A DNA stretch of 64,000 nt from Halocaridina rubra (Eukaryota > Arthropoda > Malacostraca > Decapoda > Atyidae): NCBI GenBank assembly GCA_037179515.1, contig JAXCGZ010017041.1:91001-155000 (forward strand), in the 5' to 3' direction. The notes under the pieces are model-generated. The model worked only from the letters and a program-made list of their open reading frames with translations. It was not told the origin of the DNA and did no database searches. Numbering within the stretch: position 1 is the first letter of the stretch; every line of letters begins with the position of its first letter. Made by a program: the position numbers and the translations under genes. Below are positions 33,943 through 45,109 of the stretch, in pieces.

Positions 33943-36900
33943 TTAGTGATACTTATCATACCTGTCCTTAAAACTATGGATTGAGATAGCATTAACTACC
34001 TCCTCGCTTAGCGAATTCCAATTATCAACAACTCTTACACTGAAAAAGTATTTCCTTACATCCTGCTAAGAAGTTTTCTTACGAAGCTTCAAACTATGAC
34101 CTCTAGTTCTAGAGCCAGCCATATCAAAATATCGATCCCTATCCACTCTATCATAACCATGAAGGAATTTAAAGACTGTCACCATATCCCTCCTCACTCT
34201 TCTAGCTTCGAGTTATGGTAAGTCTAATTCCCTCAGCCTCTCATCATAACTGAGATTGCGTATTTCTGGCACCAGTTTTGTGGCATGTCTTTGAACTTTT
34301 TCAAGCTTAGCTATGTGCTTTTTCAAGTGCAGATTCCAAAAGGGGGCTGCATATTCGAGTTTTGGCCTCACATAGGTTCCATAAATATTTCTGAACATTT
34401 CCTTGTCTATGTGCCTGAAGGCTACCCTTACATTTGATAAGAATGCATATGCTGCCCTTACTATGCCATTTATATGTATTTCTGGAGACAAATCTGCCAG
34501 TATGTTTACTCCTAGATCTCTCTCATTTTCTGTCTCTTGAAGTTGTACTCCAGCCACCGAGTAGTCAAGCTTGGGCCTTCTTGCACTTGTACCCATTCTC
34601 ATTACCTTGCATTTTGAAGTATTGAATTTCATTAGCCACTTTTCTGACCACTCATGCAGATTATTTAGATCCTCCTGAAGTTCTCTACCATTGTTCTCGT
34701 TTTTTACTTTCTTCACAATCTTTGCATCATCTGCAAACATATTCGTGAATGAATTTACAGACTCTGGTAGGTCATCTACATATACAAGGAACAAAAGTGG
34801 CACTAAAACTGAACCCTGTGGAACTCCACTACTAACTCTTCTCCATTCAGACACTGAGTGTCTTACTCTAACCCTCTGTTCCCTTCCTTCTAAGTAAGTT
34901 TTTATCCATTCCAAAACATTTCCACCTATTCTAGCCATTGATTGCAGCTTCCTAATAAGTCTCCCATGTGGAACAGTGTCAAACGCTTTCTGGAAGTCTA
35001 GGAATATGCAATCTGCCCAGCCCTCTCTTTCCTGTAAGATTTGGCTTACCTCATCATAAAATTCTAATAAGTTTGTTACTGTTGATCTACCTTCTCTGAA
35101 GCCATGTTGCCTCACTGACAAAAAGTTGAAGGATTCCAAGTGAAGAGAGAAATGTTTCCTTAGTAGTTTCTCCATAACTTTGCAAACTATGCTGGTCAAG
35201 GAAACTGGTCTATAGTTCAGAGCCGTATCCCTCCTTCCCTTTTTGAAGATAGGTATCACATTTGCTTGTTTCCAGCATCTTGGAATCTCCCCCGACTCCA
35301 GTGACTCCTTAAATATGATACTTAGTGCCACTGATATTGTGTTTGCGCATTTTTTAAGCACATGAGGGGATATGTCATCAGGACCTGTAGCTTTATGAAC
35401 ATCTAAATCCATCAGCGCTTTGCATACCTCTGTGGCTGTAAGGTTGATGTTCTCTAATACCGGCCTTTGAGCTTCTATCACTGCAATCTGAGGGGGTGGG
35501 GTATTTTCTATTGTAAATACTGACTGAAACTCCTTGTTCAGTTCTTTGCAGATCTCTTCATCCATCTCAGTGAAGCTTCCATCCGCTCTCTTTAGCCTTA
35601 AAACCTGTTCTTTTACCTTCAGTTTTCCTCTGATAAAGCTGTGGAGAAGCTTGGGATTTTCTTTAGCCTTCCTGGTGATGTCCCTCTTAAGTCTCTCTCT
35701 GCCTCTCTTCTTTTACTTAGGTAGTCATTTCTTGCTCTTTTGTAGGTTTGCCAGGCATTTATGTTTTTTCTCCTCCCATACCTTTTCCAGCATTTGTCTC
35801 TCCACTACTTAGCTCTTTTACACCCATTATCGGACCATTTCTCTATGGCATGAATTACACCTACTTTGGTGACAGGTATGCAGCAATCTACTATCTTCCC
35901 ATATTTCTCACAAAAGATGTCATACATTTCTTGTACAGATATGTTGTAAAATAAGGTTATCCAGTCAATAACTGCAAAAAGCTCATTCATTTTGATGTAA
36001 TCTCCTTTCGGATAATTCCTCCTCATGTCCTCAGTGCCTCTACTCTCAGGAAGAATATCTTCAATGATATACTCCATCAACAACACACAGTGGTCACTCT
36101 TTCCAATTGGTGGTTCATACTCAATTTTTTCAATATCCAACACATTATCTGTGAACACTAGATCAAGTAGTGATGGCTCATCTCCACCCCTGGCCCTTGT
36201 TGGTTCCATTACATGTTGGTGTAGGAAATTCCCTTGTACGCAATCTAGGAATCTTGCCCCGAATGAGTCCTCACCACTGTGTGGGTCAAGATTTATCCAA
36301 TCTATCTCTTTATGATTAAAGTCTCCCATAATCAAAATCCTACATTTTTTTTCCCGTGCCATGTTAACAACTGAGTTTATGACTTCAATAGTACCTATAT
36401 GACTTTCCTCATAAACTTCAAGCCTATTTTGGTTCCTTGGTGGGTTGTATACAACAGTTATTATAATGCTTTCTGACCCAGTATTTATGCGAGTAACAAG
36501 TACAGTGGTAACGCGCTGGCTTCGCATTCACGAGGTCGAAAGATCGGTTTCCGTCCAAGACCGAGAGTTTAAGCTGTTTCCTGGCAGGAACTGCTGTGGA
36601 TGGACACCACAGTGGGGGGGTGGGGCTTACCCTTTCTGACGAATACCAATTTTATTGAAATGGAAATAATGTTTGTTTGTTTGAACTCACTTTCTATAGT
36701 CAAGTTTATTTCTTCGACTTGAATCCTTTCACTTATGAGCAGTGCTATCCCTCCACCAGTCCTCTCAGATTTTTCAACCCCTAGTATTCTGAAGCCCTTA
36801 GGAAAAACTGTGACACCGTTTATGTCCTCACTCAACTTAGTCTCTGTAATTGCTACTATATCTGCCTTACTGTTGTGAATCCTATCTTTTAATTCTACTG

Positions 36901-36955
36901 CCTTACCAGCTAATCCATCAGCATTTCTGTATAACAATCTTAATGAGGCCCCATC
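33943..36955 (-). pseudogene. CR1-like ORF2 (copy 3), interrupted by a SINE
   Basis: The endonuclease part starts near LRLLYRNADGLAGKAVE (36937) and has IVAITETKLSEDI and ILIMGDFNHKEIDW. It is split by the SINE at 36501-36683. RT (35565-34213 open) has HKATGPDDISPHVL, FLDFQKAFDTVPH, SSGVPQGSVL and the catalytic MFADDAKI box. The C-terminal SLEARR.. block lies beyond a stop near 34213. Stops also lie near 35700-35820. The product would nick DNA and reverse transcribe the element RNA. Confidence 0.8.
36501..36683 (+). mobile_element. tRNA-derived SINE with LINE B-type tail
   Basis: Interrupts the CR1 endonuclease frame. The head has an A-box-like CAGTGGTAACGCGCTGG and a weak B-box near GAGGTCGAAAGATCG. 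The 3' end reads AAATGGAAATAATGTTTG and then repeats TTTG, matching the 3' end of LINE B (AAATGGAAATAAATGTTTG). About 9 bp of the CR1 target present in copy F (around 62153-62163) is missing, and no TSD is obvious. Confidence 0.7.
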
Positions 36956-37232
36956 CCCTGATCTTCTGTCATTATCTTCTTTATCTCCCCTTTGTCTGGA
37001 AGAACTCTGTAATGAAAATTTTTCTTCTCTTCTTCATTTCTTTCATCATTTAACCTTCTTCCTCTTGCAACAAGTTTTTGATCTTTCCCATCTCTTCCTG
37101 TGTTCTGTATCGTCTAATGAACACTTCTTTGAATTTTTGAAGGTCTTTTAGACTTTTTTCTCTCAACAGTATTTCCCTACATGTTTCCCCTCTCTCAAAG
37201 GTTACTTTTGTTGGTCTCGGCTTTCCTTGTGT
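36956..37232 (-). pseudogene. CR1-like ORF1 C-terminus (copy 3)
   Basis: The minus-strand frame has RPTKVTFERGETCREILLRE, then a FKEVFIRRYRTQEEMGKIKN segment. This RP-x-KVTF...EVFIRR-x-RT-x-EE pattern is the conserved C-terminal part of CR1-type ORF1 proteins. 5'-truncated. Confidence 0.6.
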
Positions 37233-38886
37233 TTTCTGGACTTTGTGCTATGTGGAACCTTGAACCAATAAATATGCACTGTGTTTTACTTTCGATAATT
37301 AACAGCCCAATTTCTTGGAAATAGGTTTTAATTTTTGACAGAGTGTTTTCTGCTCTTAAAGTTAGCTCTGGGAGATTATTAATATCACCACTAAGGAGTA
37401 GTTGAGTGTCATTTGCATATTGTACGACTAGACAGTCAGAAATGAAAGAAGATAGATCATTCACGTAAATGGAGAAGAGGATAGGACCAAGTACTGATCC
37501 CTGTGGAACACCAAATGATAAATTTTTTGGCACAGAGATAATGTTGTTAAGACGTATGGACTGTTTACAATTAGATAGATACTCGCTAAACCAGCTTGGA
37601 TCAATATTTAAGTTAATACATTTACTTAAAAGAATTTCATGGACACTGTCGAAGGCTTTTGATAAGTCTAATAATATAAGCAAAAATATTTTTATCATAT
37701 CTATATTATTATATATACTATTCGTAACTTTAAGCAGTGCAGTTTCCGTCGAGAGTTTTGGTCTGAAACCATGTTGGTTAATCGTTAGTAGTCTATTTGA
37801 TTCTAAATATGACATAAGTTGGCATGCAACAATTTTTTCTAATATTTTAGAGAAAATGGGTAGCAGGGAAATGGGACGATAGTTTGTCACATCTTGTCTG
37901 TCCCCCTTTTTATGCAGAGGTATTACATGTGATATTTTCCAAGAGTCAGGAAACTTTTTAGTAACAACGGAAGTGTTCATAATAGTTAGAATATAGGATG
38001 CAATCATGGGTAGAGCATCTTTGATGAGCTGAAATGGTATACCATCTGAACCATAAGAGCCAGAGTTTCTTAGGCTCTTTATGGTAAGAATTAGGGTAGC
38101 ACAATCGATAGGATTTATCTTGAAGTACTCTCTTGTGTTTTCATTGGAAGAATTGTCATTTAAGCAATTACTCATATTCACTGAGTTAATGTTTTCTTGA
38201 TTTTTTTCATATGTATTTTTGCCAACGTTAGCAAAATAGTTATTAAAGTTATCTGCTTTGTCTTTCAACTCCGTAATATTTTCATAACTTTCTGAGGTAC
38301 TCTTTTCATTTGGTATCATGCTTCTTATCACTTTCCATGTTGCTGCTGTATCATGTCTAGAGTCATTAAATTGTTTTTTGTAAAAGTCTTTTTTACTTAC
38401 ACTGATGAGAGATCTGACACGTTTCTTTTCTGTTTTATAACGTTCTCGGAGAGTCATATCATATCTATTCATTTTTAGCTCTTTTTGTATTTGATTTCTG
38501 ATTTGCATTGCCTCTTTGATGTCATTAGTTAGCCAGCGGGCTGAGGGGCGGGTTATTTTTCTTGTTACAATGGGTGCACAACTATCTAAGCATTCAAGGA
38601 AGACTTTTGTTAAAATCTCAACCTGCAAATCGACGTTATCTGTGTATTTAATTCTATTAAGTGCATTTGTTTTGTTGATTAATGTTTCACAAAAGATATC
38701 AGGGGAGTAATTTTTTAGACACCGGAATGTCTTGAGGAGAGGCTTCCTTTTCGGCTTGTTTATGTTTAGCATAGCAATGTTCAGCTCGTGGTCTGCAATT
38801 GGGCAGGGAACTACGTCCCAGTAGGGTATACTTTCCACTTTATTTGTTATTATCAGATCTATAAGAGTCCTAGAATTAGGGGTTAT
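37233..38886 (-). pseudogene. LINE B: endonuclease end and RT
   Basis: A largely open minus-strand frame (575 codons). It starts inside the endonuclease (SRTLIDLIITNKVES, ADHELNIAML) and runs through RT: SYGSDGIPFQLIKD, TNYRPISLLPIFSK, LLDLSKAFDSVH, FGVPQGSVLGPILF. The catalytic box reads VQYANDTQLL, so the first catalytic Asp of the usual YADD is Asn, which should abolish activity. It is 5'-truncated at ~38886, and the N-terminal MFGCLFVCLL.. residues come from a neighbouring LINE tail, not the gene. The 3' part is at 25710-24781. Confidence 0.75.
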
Positions 38887-39022
38887 GCAAACCAACAAAC
38901 AAACGAACAAACAACCAAACATTTATTTCCATTTTGTTCAATGGTTATGCAACATTAATAGTAACTTATAAGTAGACATGTAATTAAACTAATAAATAAG
39001 AGGGTTAGACATATAGAAAAAA
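38887..39022 (-). mobile_element. Severely truncated LINE B copy (3' UTR only)
   Basis: About 135 bp matching 24785-24905: CAAACA-type tail, then CATTTATTTCCATTTTGT and onward to GGTTAGACATATAG. Same orientation as, and directly abutting, the larger LINE B copy. Confidence 0.8.
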
Positions 39023-41505
39023 AATAATGTGCTAGATTTTAATAGATTATGAAACTTGAGCAAAATGTGATTCTAAAGCAAAGTTTATTCTTTAATTGTT
39101 GCGAGTGAAATATTATATTTTTTTTTAAATTTATTACTGCATGCACAAATACGGTTTTTATATTTTTTAAGTTGAGAGTTGGATATAGTCTTCATATGAT
39201 AATTGTAATATTTCGAAGAGAAAGATATTAATAATTTTGAGAAGCTTATTTGAGGATAATTATTGTTAATTATTGTTCATTGTCGTGAAATTTATAATTA
39301 TTCATGAACTAATTAAGATAATTTGAGATTCTCAGAGCATATATTTTGAATATGAAATTAGAATAATGATATTTTAAGTCCTTTTATATCGTTTGTTAAG
39401 TAAGAAGTAATTGTTAATTTTGTTGATTGTATGAAAAAAAGTTTCTTGAAATATCAGCTTTTAGTGTGAAATATTTTTAATTTATAGTGATTGTTAAGCT
39501 TTCCAAGAGATTCATATTTTATTGACAGTAATTATTAAGTACTTTTGTAGTATTTTGTTTAAATTCCGTTGGAGGTATATTTACTTATGGCGAGTGTGTG
39601 CTTCGACTCGTCTCTCTGATTTATAAAGAAAAAGAGCAGTAAAGAGAGAAACACTGCCATAATACGCAAGTGTGTGTATGGGCATTTCACTAGTGTTTTT
39701 GTGAGGTTAAACACAAAAAGAATGGATTTATGAATAGCCTTACCTTAATCTGTATTAAAGTAATGTTATCTGTTTTTAAGTAGTAAACAAAATTTCGTTT
39801 ATCAGAGAGTTTAGCAAAGAACCCTTTTGCAAGACTTACTAGTGGTGAATATAGAGTGAAGGGTAGTTACTGTATAGACATCTCTATATTTTTTACTGGT
39901 AATTGAGCTCATGAAGCCAAGTTTTTATAAGATGTTAACTTTGAGTATTTTTATTGTTAATTTTCTTCATTTTTTAGTATATTGCTAGATGATAAATGTG
40001 ACCTAGCTTCATTATTTTTGGTGAGTTTTTGCATGTTAATGTTTCAACGATAAGACTGCATTTGAATTGAGTAGTAACTGAAAGTTTGTCTGCCACATAT
40101 TTTAACTGTCTTCAAAAGATATCTAAGCTACCACAGATAAACTTAGCAACAGGAAGGTTGGTGGCTATGCTACTATATATTGTGACAGCAGGAATTCAAA
40201 AATGGTAAAAAAAAAAAAAAAACTGGCCAAAAGAATTTACTTTAAAGTGAGTATTATTATAAAATACAATTACAGTACTTTTGTTCTTGCCCCAAAATGC
40301 TATTATCACTTATTATTTACTCTTATTCTTATTTTTATAATAATAATAATAATAATAAGGATAATGATAATTATTATTATTATTATGGCTGTTGTTGTTG
40401 CTATCACTCCATTGTCCTTATAACTAATTATTCTTTTCATCTTATTATAAGTAGCAACAATTCTTAGCATATTTATTTTGAAGTCATACCATTGTGTTAC
40501 TGTAATCACTGTTAATAAGAGTATTTCTATAGTGGCTGTGCTCAGAATTCCATGACTTCTTTTTGATATCTATCACATACTAATATCATGTAGAGATGAT
40601 CTAGCAGTTACTCAGCTACTTCCTAAGTATCTTGGAATACCTATCTGAATGGTGTAGACAAATACTTACAACTACCACCCTATTTTAAAGCAGCCCCAAT
40701 CTGCAATTTTTGCATACCAGTCCCTTTTACCCATTGGAGAGATTGCAAGCGCTTGCAGATATGGGTGATGCGTAATATCCCCCTTGTGTGCTTACATATG
40801 GTCATTGTTCGTACCCAGAGGTGATATCTAGTCTTTCCTGTATTTGTAATAGCGACATTATTTCCTGTTTTTCGGTCCTAGAATCTACTCCTGGCTATTC
40901 TAATTGCAGACTATGAGCTTGAGAGGGAGATGCACATCAGGGGGATAGGTGTCGAATTAACGAGGGTGGAAGAGGCACGCGAAAGATATATCTGATCTCT
41001 TCTGCTGTCCGGCGGCCACCAGAAGCAGGATTCCCAAACCAGCCGTGGTTACAACCCAGACTTATCTTACAGCGAAGAAGTGAGGGGATGATGGAAAAAG
41101 GCGTGGAATCGGCCAAGGACCTATCAATACCCCAAAAAGAAGGACTCCATATGGGAACAAAGGGAATGCGGGAATGCAAAAGAAGTGAAAAACTTAGATG
41201 AAATAAAAAAGGACATGAAAAGTTCCTAATAAGATAAAAGAAAGTGAGAGAGAGAAATTTCCCATAAAATAAAGCATAACAGGGGAACTGAAAATTCCCA
41301 ACAGTGTAACCATGTGCAGTATAATATATTTTTTTTTACTCTCTTTTTCAGAATACTAAGCCTGAATTTTTTTAGATTATAAGATTTAAGTTAAGAAATC
41401 CTCAATGCCTCCCCTAGAAGTAGTATAAAGATATAAGAGAAAAATAGTTACCCTAGGTTTAATATAATAAGTGTCATTGACCCAATTATGAGCATTATGT
41501 ATAGT
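39023..41505. other. 2.5 kb without recognisable gene
   Basis: AT-rich sequence with an A17 run (~40206), (ATA)n/(TTA)n around 40338-40388, and short frames at 40937-41179 that show no domain. No element ends were recognised. It may be old unique sequence or an unrecognised repeat. Confidence 0.5.
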
Positions 41506-44500
41506 TGGTTGGCCATGGCACCAGCCGCCTGTTGAAAGACTATGACTGAAGGGATTAGGATGCAACTAGGACTGGTCCAGACAGTTCCGGATTGAGTCTA
41601 CCTTCAGGACGGTTCTTTCCTCATGCCTACATCTACACTGAATATTCTGGTGTATTCATTACACATCTCTTGCTATTCCATTACATTTGACAAGTCACAA
41701 CATTCCCCACATCTGTCTCTTTTTCTCTCTTTTTTCCTCACATTTGTTATTATTTATGGAAGATCCAGAGCTAATGGTCCCCAGTTCCCAGCATAGAGGG
41801 GTGCGAAGAATCTCCGGGGATCGTGTTGACTCCACTATTGGCTTGAGGACAGACACGCCTGGTGGTAGTAATGGTTCTGCCCATAACCTTTCACCTCCCA
41901 ATAGATCTGCCTCTTTCACTCTTCACTATTCTAACATTCGTGGCCTGAACTCTAATCCTTCATCTGTGGAACAGCAATTGGGTACTTTCCTCCCTAACCT
42001 CCTCCTCCTATCTGAAACCCAGCTGTCTATACATGCTTCCACTGACACATTTCAAATCTCTTACTATAATCTGTATGCTTGTTTTCATTCCAAAGGTGGG
42101 GTCTGTGCTTACTGCAACACTAACACTCCTACTGCGAGGCTCATGGACCTTAAATCTCCCGACTTTGATGTTCTCTGGCTTAAAGTCTATCTCTCCACTA
42201 CCACTATCTCCCTTTGCTTCTGCCACTGTTCTCCAAACTCTACCGAGTTTGTGTTTTTCATTGAGTATCTGTTCTCATGCCATGAGTCCTTGCTATCTTC
42301 TCACCCACATGCCTAACTTCTCTACAATGGAAACTTCAATGTACATCACAGTGAGTGGTTTCATTCCTCCCACACTGATGTGGGAGGAAGTGAGGCCCTT
42401 GCTTTCTCTATTACTCACGATCTGGAGCAAATTATTAAACATCCTACTCGTGTTCCTGATCGTCATGAACATGCAGCAAATACTCTTGATCTATTTTTTG
42501 TTTTTAATCCTTCAAACCACTCTTATTCTATTCTTTCCCCTCTTGGTAAATCTGACCACTCTATGATCTCAAACTCTTCCATTTTTGCTTCCCCTCCACC
42601 AATCCCTCCTACTCAGTGTCGCCTTTGGCACTTTGAGCGTACCCAACATGAAAACTTGTGTAACTTCCTCTTTGACTTTCCATGGGATGACTACTGCCTT
42701 CGGTCCCACAATCCTGATTAGGTAGCTCTAAAAGTTGCCGAGATCATGATCGTGGGAATGGAGGCGTACATCCCCTCTTCTACAAAAACTTTCTCTCCCC
42801 CTAAACCTTGGTTTAATCATGCATGCTCCATGGCTGTCCAGGCCAGAAATCGGGCACACCGATCTTACCAAGCCTCTCCTTCCGATTTCGCTCCCTCTGC
42901 TTTTATTGTAGCTAGAATCGCTGCACTGCTCAGATTCAGAGGTCTAAGCCTTCCTTTATAAGAAGGAAAGTTGATGACCTTAACTCCTCTCCCACTGACA
43001 AATGCTTCTGGCTCTTAGCCAAAAACCTCTCCTATAAATTCTGTAACTCAGGCTTTCCCCCTCTCATTTGTCTGATGGTTCTTTAGCTTGCTCTCCCACT
43101 GACAAAGCACTCTCTTTGATTCTCATTTTTCTGCCAACTCTTCCATAAATGATTCCAGCGCACCTGTTCCTCAATCTTTACCCTTCTCTAACCCTAAGCC
43201 CTCCCTTATCCTTTCTTCACGCAAGGTTCATGAGGTTCTTTGCTCATTAAAGAAGAACATGGCTTCTGGTCACGATGATATCCCTGCGAAGTTTCTTAAG
43301 GAATTTGCAGATGAACTGGCTCCCGTTCATTGCAGTCTTTTTCGCCTCATTTTGTCAACCAGTATTTATCCTTCATCTTAGAAGCATGCTGTAGTTCAAC
43401 CTGTTCCTAAGAAATGTGACCACTCTATTCCTTTAAACTACCAACCTATTGCCCTAACCTCCTCTATTGCTAAAGTTTTCAAAACTTTGCTCAATGCTCA
43501 CCTCTTGAAACTCTTTGAATCTAACTCACTTATCTCCGATCACCAGCACGGCTTCCACAAGGCAAGATTCACTGGTGATCTATTGTCCTATCTTACTCAT
43601 GTATGGTCATCTTTTCTGAGGAGCTATGGGGAATCCTTTGTTGTTGCCTCTGATATCTCTAAGGCTATTGACAGAGTCTGGCACAAGGCTCAGTTGGCCA
43701 AACTCCCTGCCTATGGTTTTACCCCTTCTTTCTGTTCTCTGATTTTCAGTTTTCTTACTGACTGTTTTATATTTGTAGTTGTTGATGGTGCGACATCTAG
43801 CTCTTTCTCTGTTATCAGTGGTTTTCCACAGGGCTCTGTTCTTTCACCTACTCTCTTCCTTCTCTTCATCAATGATCTTCTACAATTCCCATCTTCCTCT
43901 CTTCTTCATGCTTTTGCTGATGATTCTACCTTTCACTTTTCTTCTGCCTTTTCTACATAACCTTCATCCACCACTCGTAATCAATCTCGTATCACTCTTT
44001 CTTCTACTCTCAACTCCGATTTGCAGAGAGTATCTGAGTGGGGCACTTAAAATTTAGTTAAATTCAATGCCATCAAGACAGTTTCTGGCTACCTCTTTAT
44101 TTTCTTTTCCTCCTAATAACCCTATTGTCTTCAAAACTAACGAAATTTTTCCCTCTTAATTTTATCAACATATTAGAAATCCATATATAGTAGCCTCTAA
44201 CTTGTCTTGGAGGAATCACATAATCCAAATTTCTAAATCTTCATCCAAAAAATTGGGGTTTTGTTTCGTTTTCATTACTACTTTTCCTCGTTACAGTTAC
44301 TTAAAATTTTTAAAGGTCTTATATGTCCCTGCTTAGAATACTGCTCACACATCTGGGGTGCTTCTTCTTATACTTATCTCCTTGATAGGGTTGAATGTAA
44401 GGCAGTCAAACTCATCAATGATCTTTCTCTTACTTCTAATCTGGATTCTCTCTCTCTCCGCCGTAAAATATCTTCCCTTTCTCTTTTCTATCGCTACTAC

Positions 44501-44941
44501 TTCCATCGCTGCTCTGATGAGTTGGCAACTTGCATCCCTCCCCCACTGCTGAGGCCGCAGAACACTCGCCAAGCGGTGTCATCTCACAGGTACTGTGTGG
44601 AGATTGATAGCTCGCTGATTGGTCGGTGCAGCGACTGCTTCTTTCCATCTACCTCCAGACTCTGGAACTTTCTTCCTCCTTCTGTCTTTCCTAATTCTTA
44701 TGACCTTTCATCCTTCAAAAAGCAGATCTATCGTCATATCAGGGCCTAGTCCTCTATATCTCTGGGTCCTCTGTACTTTGAATGTTATTTCTGTCTGTCA
44801 TTATCCTTTGTGTGACATTACCTCATCTCTGACTTGTCCTTAACCTTTTTCTTTTCCATCATCTTGGTATTTTCTCATACTCGGGCCTTTATTGATGAGG
44901 GCAGTTTCTGCCTGTCCCGGTGTCACACTCATAAAAAAAAA
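41506..44941 (+). mobile_element. LINE C copy 1, end to end but decayed
   Basis: Starts CCATGGCACCAGC, as does copy 3, which suggests the true 5' end, and finishes in GTGTCACACTCAT plus A9. Single-ORF layout: 5' UTR ~250 bp, endonuclease-RT ORF, ~190-bp 3' UTR. Jockey/CR1-superfamily by RT phrases. Confidence 0.8.
41756..44749 (+). pseudogene. LINE C endonuclease-RT ORF, copy 1
   Basis: The frame from the ATG at 41756 has LHYSNIRGLNSNPSSVEQQL, the endonuclease GNFNVHHSEW near 42330 (Asp of the usual GDFN replaced by Asn), and ANTLDLFFVF. RT includes SDHQHGFHKAR, ASDISKAIDRVWH, FPQGSVLSPTLF and HAFADDSTFHF (43487-43960). The C-terminal block (44261-44749) ends LWNFLPPSVFPNSYDLSSFK. Several stops and frameshifts (around 42315, 42720, 43960) inactivate it. 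Confidence 0.8.
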
Positions 44942-45109
44942 TTTTCATTTACAAACAGTGTTTGCATTTTGACTTAGTACTATAATAATCTTTCTTTCAT
45001 TGATGAGTATTTTTAGATATTTGTCTCTTACAAACTGTGTTTTTATGTTAATTGGATACTATAGCCATTTTTTATTATTTTCTATTTTCTATTAGAGTGT
45101 ATTTTATAT
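44942..45109. other. Spacer between convergent LINE C copies
   Basis: 168 bp of AT-rich DNA separating the poly-A ends of two oppositely oriented LINE C copies. It contains two similar phrases (ACAAACAGTGTTTGCATTTT and ACAAACTGTGTTTTTATG) ~85 bp apart. Confidence 0.6.

Larger units (their letters stand above)
33908..37232 (-). mobile_element. CR1-like LINE copy 3, main part
   Basis: Minus-strand copy with 3' UTR, ORF2 (endonuclease-RT-C-terminus) and the end of ORF1. It is 5'-truncated at about 37232, where LINE B coding sequence begins. Together with 25711-25766 it forms one insertion into LINE B. The junction shows a possible 4-bp CACA duplication, ambiguous because the CR1 tail also ends in CACA-like bases. 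Confidence 0.8.

Noticed and set aside
40937..41179. 80-codon minus-strand frame as a possible host gene
   Set aside because: No domain, no neighbours in phase, no recognisable splice pattern; its length is expected by chance in this region.
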